This document shows, piece by piece, positions 5,915 through 7,327 of a stretch of DNA of 7,327 nucleotides (the first letter of the stretch is position 1; the number at the start of each line of letters is the position of its first letter). The DNA is from Bacteroidales bacterium (GTDB lineage Bacteria > Bacteroidota > Bacteroidia > Bacteroidales > UBA932), in the NCBI GenBank assembly GCA_016295245.1, contig JAEDLO010000080.1:1-7327 (forward strand), written 5' to 3'. The notes beneath the pieces are model-generated. The model was not told where the DNA came from, ran no database searches, and saw only the letters and a program-made list of their open reading frames with translations. The position numbers and the translations under genes were made by a program.

Positions 5915-6956
5915 ACAGGTTGAGGAGTTTTGCGCAAAGCTCCATCATCAGGTCTGACTGGCTCGCGGCGGCTCCGTCGCCACCCTTGCCCAGATAGTCG
6001 AATTCGCAGAGCAGGGAGATGGCGCCCATAGCCTTGCGCGGCGGATAATTGCGCACTGCTGTATCATATTCGCGGTAGAAGTAGGGGTTGACCCCGGCGA
6101 GGGCGGCGGTCTTCTGCTCGCTGGTCGGGTGGGGGTTCTTTTCCAACAGCGCGCCATAACGCAGGATGCGGTAGAAGTGGGTGTAGAGCGCGCTTACCGC
6201 CATCGGCATCGCAAATTTGGCGGCGTTTCCGATGTGGGAGGCGATGACCAATGCCCGTGGGGCGTTGCGGGATGAGAGCTCCTTGGTGAGCTCGAAAACG
6301 CTGTATTGGCGGGAGATGCCCACGTTGCGCTCGATGTCGGCGACGCTTACCTTCCTGCTGCCTTCAGGCAGGTTCTTGAGGAGCTTGTCGGTTTCGATGG
6401 CAATCTTGGAGAGCGAGGCTCCGGCGTGCTCGGCTAGAAGGTTGGCTGCCGATGGCTCGATGTCCAGCCCGCGCGAGGCATAGTAGCTGCTGATCCAACC
6501 TGGCACCTCGTAGTCCTTGAGAAGGGGGGAATCGACGACTGCCCCGCATTTGGCTATGCTCTTGAATAGGGCTTTGCGCTTGTCGGGGCCGCCTCCGTGG
6601 AATAGCAGCACGAGCACAGTGGTGTCCAGCGGCTCGGCGCAATAGACGGCCAGTTCCTCGATGTTTTTTATCAGCTGAGCCTCCTTGACGACGACCAGCT
6701 GCCTTTCGGCCATCATCGGGTAGCGCCTGGCAGCCGTCACTATGTCCCTGGCGTTGGTTTCAGCGCCGTACAGGATGGTTTCATTGAAGTCTCTCTCAAA
6801 TTCATCCAGGCAGTTCTCCATTATCGCGCTGCAGACAAGGTCGGGATAATAGCTCTCCTCTCCCATCAGCAGATAGACAGGTTTGAAGACCTTGTTTGAG
6901 CAGTCTGAAACGATAGTTGAACAGACTGACGCGATATTGCTCGAAGTCTTGGCCAT
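5913..6956 (-). CDS. holA: DNA polymerase III delta subunit
   Basis: Clamp-loader subunit that binds and opens the beta sliding clamp within the replicative polymerase III holoenzyme, in the cytoplasm. The 347 residues match the usual length of about 340. Near the N-terminus KPVYLLMGEE (25-34) is the family's degenerate AAA+ start, followed by ERDFNETILYG and AARRYPMMAERQLVVVKEA, sequence typical of Bacteroidetes delta. The C-terminal collar-like part contains VFELTKELSSRN and VNPYFYREYD. There is no functional Walker A, as expected for delta, which does not hydrolyse ATP. The start is the ATG at 6954-6956 (MAKTSSN); an in-frame TTG at 7007 would add 17 residues running through the promoter region and is rejected. 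It is convergent with hpf and divergent from the GH51 gene. A TACTTTTG box ends only 5 nt before the ATG. Confidence 0.93.
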   Translation of the reverse strand: MAKTSSNIASVCSTIVSDCSNKVFKPVYLLMGEESYYPDLVCSAIMENCLDEFERDFNETILYGAETNARDIVTAARRYPMMAERQLVVVKEAQLIKNIEELAVYCAEPLDTTVLVLLFHGGGPDKRKALFKSIAKCGAVVDSPLLKDYEVPGWISSYYASRGLDIEPSAANLLAEHAGASLSKIAIETDKLLKNLPEGSRKVSVADIERNVGISRQYSVFELTKELSSRNAPRALVIASHIGNAAKFAMPMAVSALYTHFYRILRYGALLEKNPHPTSEQKTAALAGVNPYFYREYDTAVRNYPPRKAMGAISLLCEFDYLGKGGDGAAASQSDLMMELCAKLLNL

Positions 6957-6961
6957 ATCCG

Positions 6962-6969
6962 CAAAAGTA
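6962..6969 (-). promoter_or_regulatory. Putative holA -7 promoter element
   Basis: On the minus strand this reads TACTTTTG, a full match to the Bacteroidetes -7 consensus TAnnTTTG. It ends 5 nt before the holA ATG, so transcription would begin at or within a couple of bases of the start codon. No convincing TTTG -33 element is seen about 19 bp upstream, where an A-rich tract lies instead. Confidence 0.5.
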
Positions 6970-6983
6970 CTCAATTTTTTTGT

Positions 6984-6991
6984 TACATTTG
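6984..6991 (+). promoter_or_regulatory. Putative -7 promoter element of the GH51 gene
   Basis: TACATTTG is a full match to TAnnTTTG, 22 nt before the GH51 ATG at 7014, which predicts a leader of about 15-17 nt. A T-run (6975-6981) lies just upstream, but a TTTG -33 element at the usual 19-bp spacing is not present. It is flanked by inverted copies of TTTGTT (6979-6984) and AACAAA (7003-7008). Confidence 0.5.
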
Positions 6992-7002
6992 TGGAATGAA
7001 TA

Positions 7003-7008
7003 AACAAA
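7003..7008. repeat. Right arm of a short inverted repeat around the GH51 -7 box
   Basis: AACAAA is the exact inverse of TTTGTT at 6979-6984, with an 18-bp centre that contains most of the TACATTTG box. Six-base arms in AT-rich DNA can arise by chance; it is noted because of its promoter position as a weak operator candidate. Confidence 0.2.
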
Positions 7009-7013
7009 GAGTT

Positions 7014-7327
7014 ATGAAAAAAACATTAGCCACACTTCTTGCAGGTTCTGTCCTGCTTTTCTCTGTGAATGCAAATGCACAGGACGCAACAGTGCGTGTG
7101 CACGAAAACGGAACGGGTGAGACTATCCCGGCAGCCATATACGGCCAGTTCTCCGAGCATCTCGGAAGGTGTATATACGGAGGCCTTTGGGTCGGTAAGG
7201 ATTCCAAGGTTCCGAACGTCGAGGGTTACAGGGCAGATGTCTTCAATGCCCTGAAAGCGCTCAAGGTGCCGGTAATGCGCTGGCCGGGCGGCTGCTTCGC
7301 CGATGACTACCACTGGATGGACGGCAT
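7014..7327 (+). CDS. GH51 alpha-L-arabinofuranosidase, secreted, 3'-truncated by window edge
   Basis: The first 104 codons of a glycoside hydrolase that would release terminal alpha-L-arabinofuranosyl residues from arabinan, arabinoxylan or arabino-oligosaccharides (EC 3.2.1.55). Residues 1-22 form a Sec signal peptide: KK, a hydrophobic core (LATLLAGSVLLFSV), then ANA before Gln23, predicting signal peptidase I cleavage and periplasmic or outer location; there is no lipobox Cys. The mature start carries the GH51 signature: IYGQFSEHLGRCIYGGLWVG, then RADVFNALKALKVPVMRWPGGCFADDYHW. The catalytic acid/base and nucleophile Glu residues of GH51 lie further on, outside the window. The ATG at 7014 follows a short AT-rich leader with no strong Shine-Dalgarno sequence. 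The gene has no stop in the window. Its product would feed arabinose to the isomerase and kinase encoded at the left of the window. Confidence 0.93.
   Translation, partial: MKKTLATLLAGSVLLFSVNANAQDATVRVHENGTGETIPAAIYGQFSEHLGRCIYGGLWVGKDSKVPNVEGYRADVFNALKALKVPVMRWPGGCFADDYHWMDG

Noticed and set aside
6957..7007. TTG start extending holA to 7007
   Set aside because: The added 17 residues run through the divergent promoter region, including its A-tract, and are unlike delta N-termini; the ATG at 6956 gives the normal length.

Overview
The window looks like a chromosomal segment of a gut- or rumen-type Bacteroidales bacterium of moderately high GC. This rests on recognisable Bacteroidetes versions of several proteins, on most starts lacking a Shine-Dalgarno sequence, and on TAnnTTTG-type -7 promoter elements in the one divergent intergenic gap. 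No lineage finer than the order can be supported from sequence reading alone.

Layout: six plus-strand genes run almost without gaps from the left edge to about base 5875. They are the 3' part of L-arabinose isomerase (araA), an FGGY sugar kinase that is probably the L-ribulokinase (araB), a small stand-alone PD-(D/E)XK nuclease-fold protein of the HsdR N-terminal type, a CCA tRNA nucleotidyltransferase with an HD domain (cca), a complete XerC/D-like tyrosine recombinase, and a short ribosome hibernation promoting factor (hpf). Junctions are +2 nt, +9 nt, then overlaps of 13, 11 and 11 bp, ending at a strong intrinsic terminator (5889-5914). A convergent minus-strand gene follows, DNA polymerase III delta (holA, 5913-6956). 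Across a 57-bp divergent gap begins a secreted GH51 alpha-L-arabinofuranosidase that runs off the right edge.

How the genes fit together: GH51 would release L-arabinose from arabinan or arabinoxylan outside the cytoplasm, AraA would convert it to L-ribulose, and the kinase would phosphorylate that to L-ribulose-5-phosphate. Between these two arabinose segments lies a housekeeping block for tRNA 3'-end maturation, chromosome resolution or recombination, ribosome dormancy and the replicative clamp loader. No CRISPR array, tRNA, rRNA, insertion sequence or phage gene was seen, and no stretch over 300 bases lacks a gene.

I see no clear-cut new system. The most notable points are the apparent co-transcription of arabinose catabolism with translation/DNA-maintenance genes, the lone restriction-type nuclease translationally overlapping cca, a possible leaderless holA promoter, and signals inside xerC that could give hpf or a short XerC fragment independent expression.
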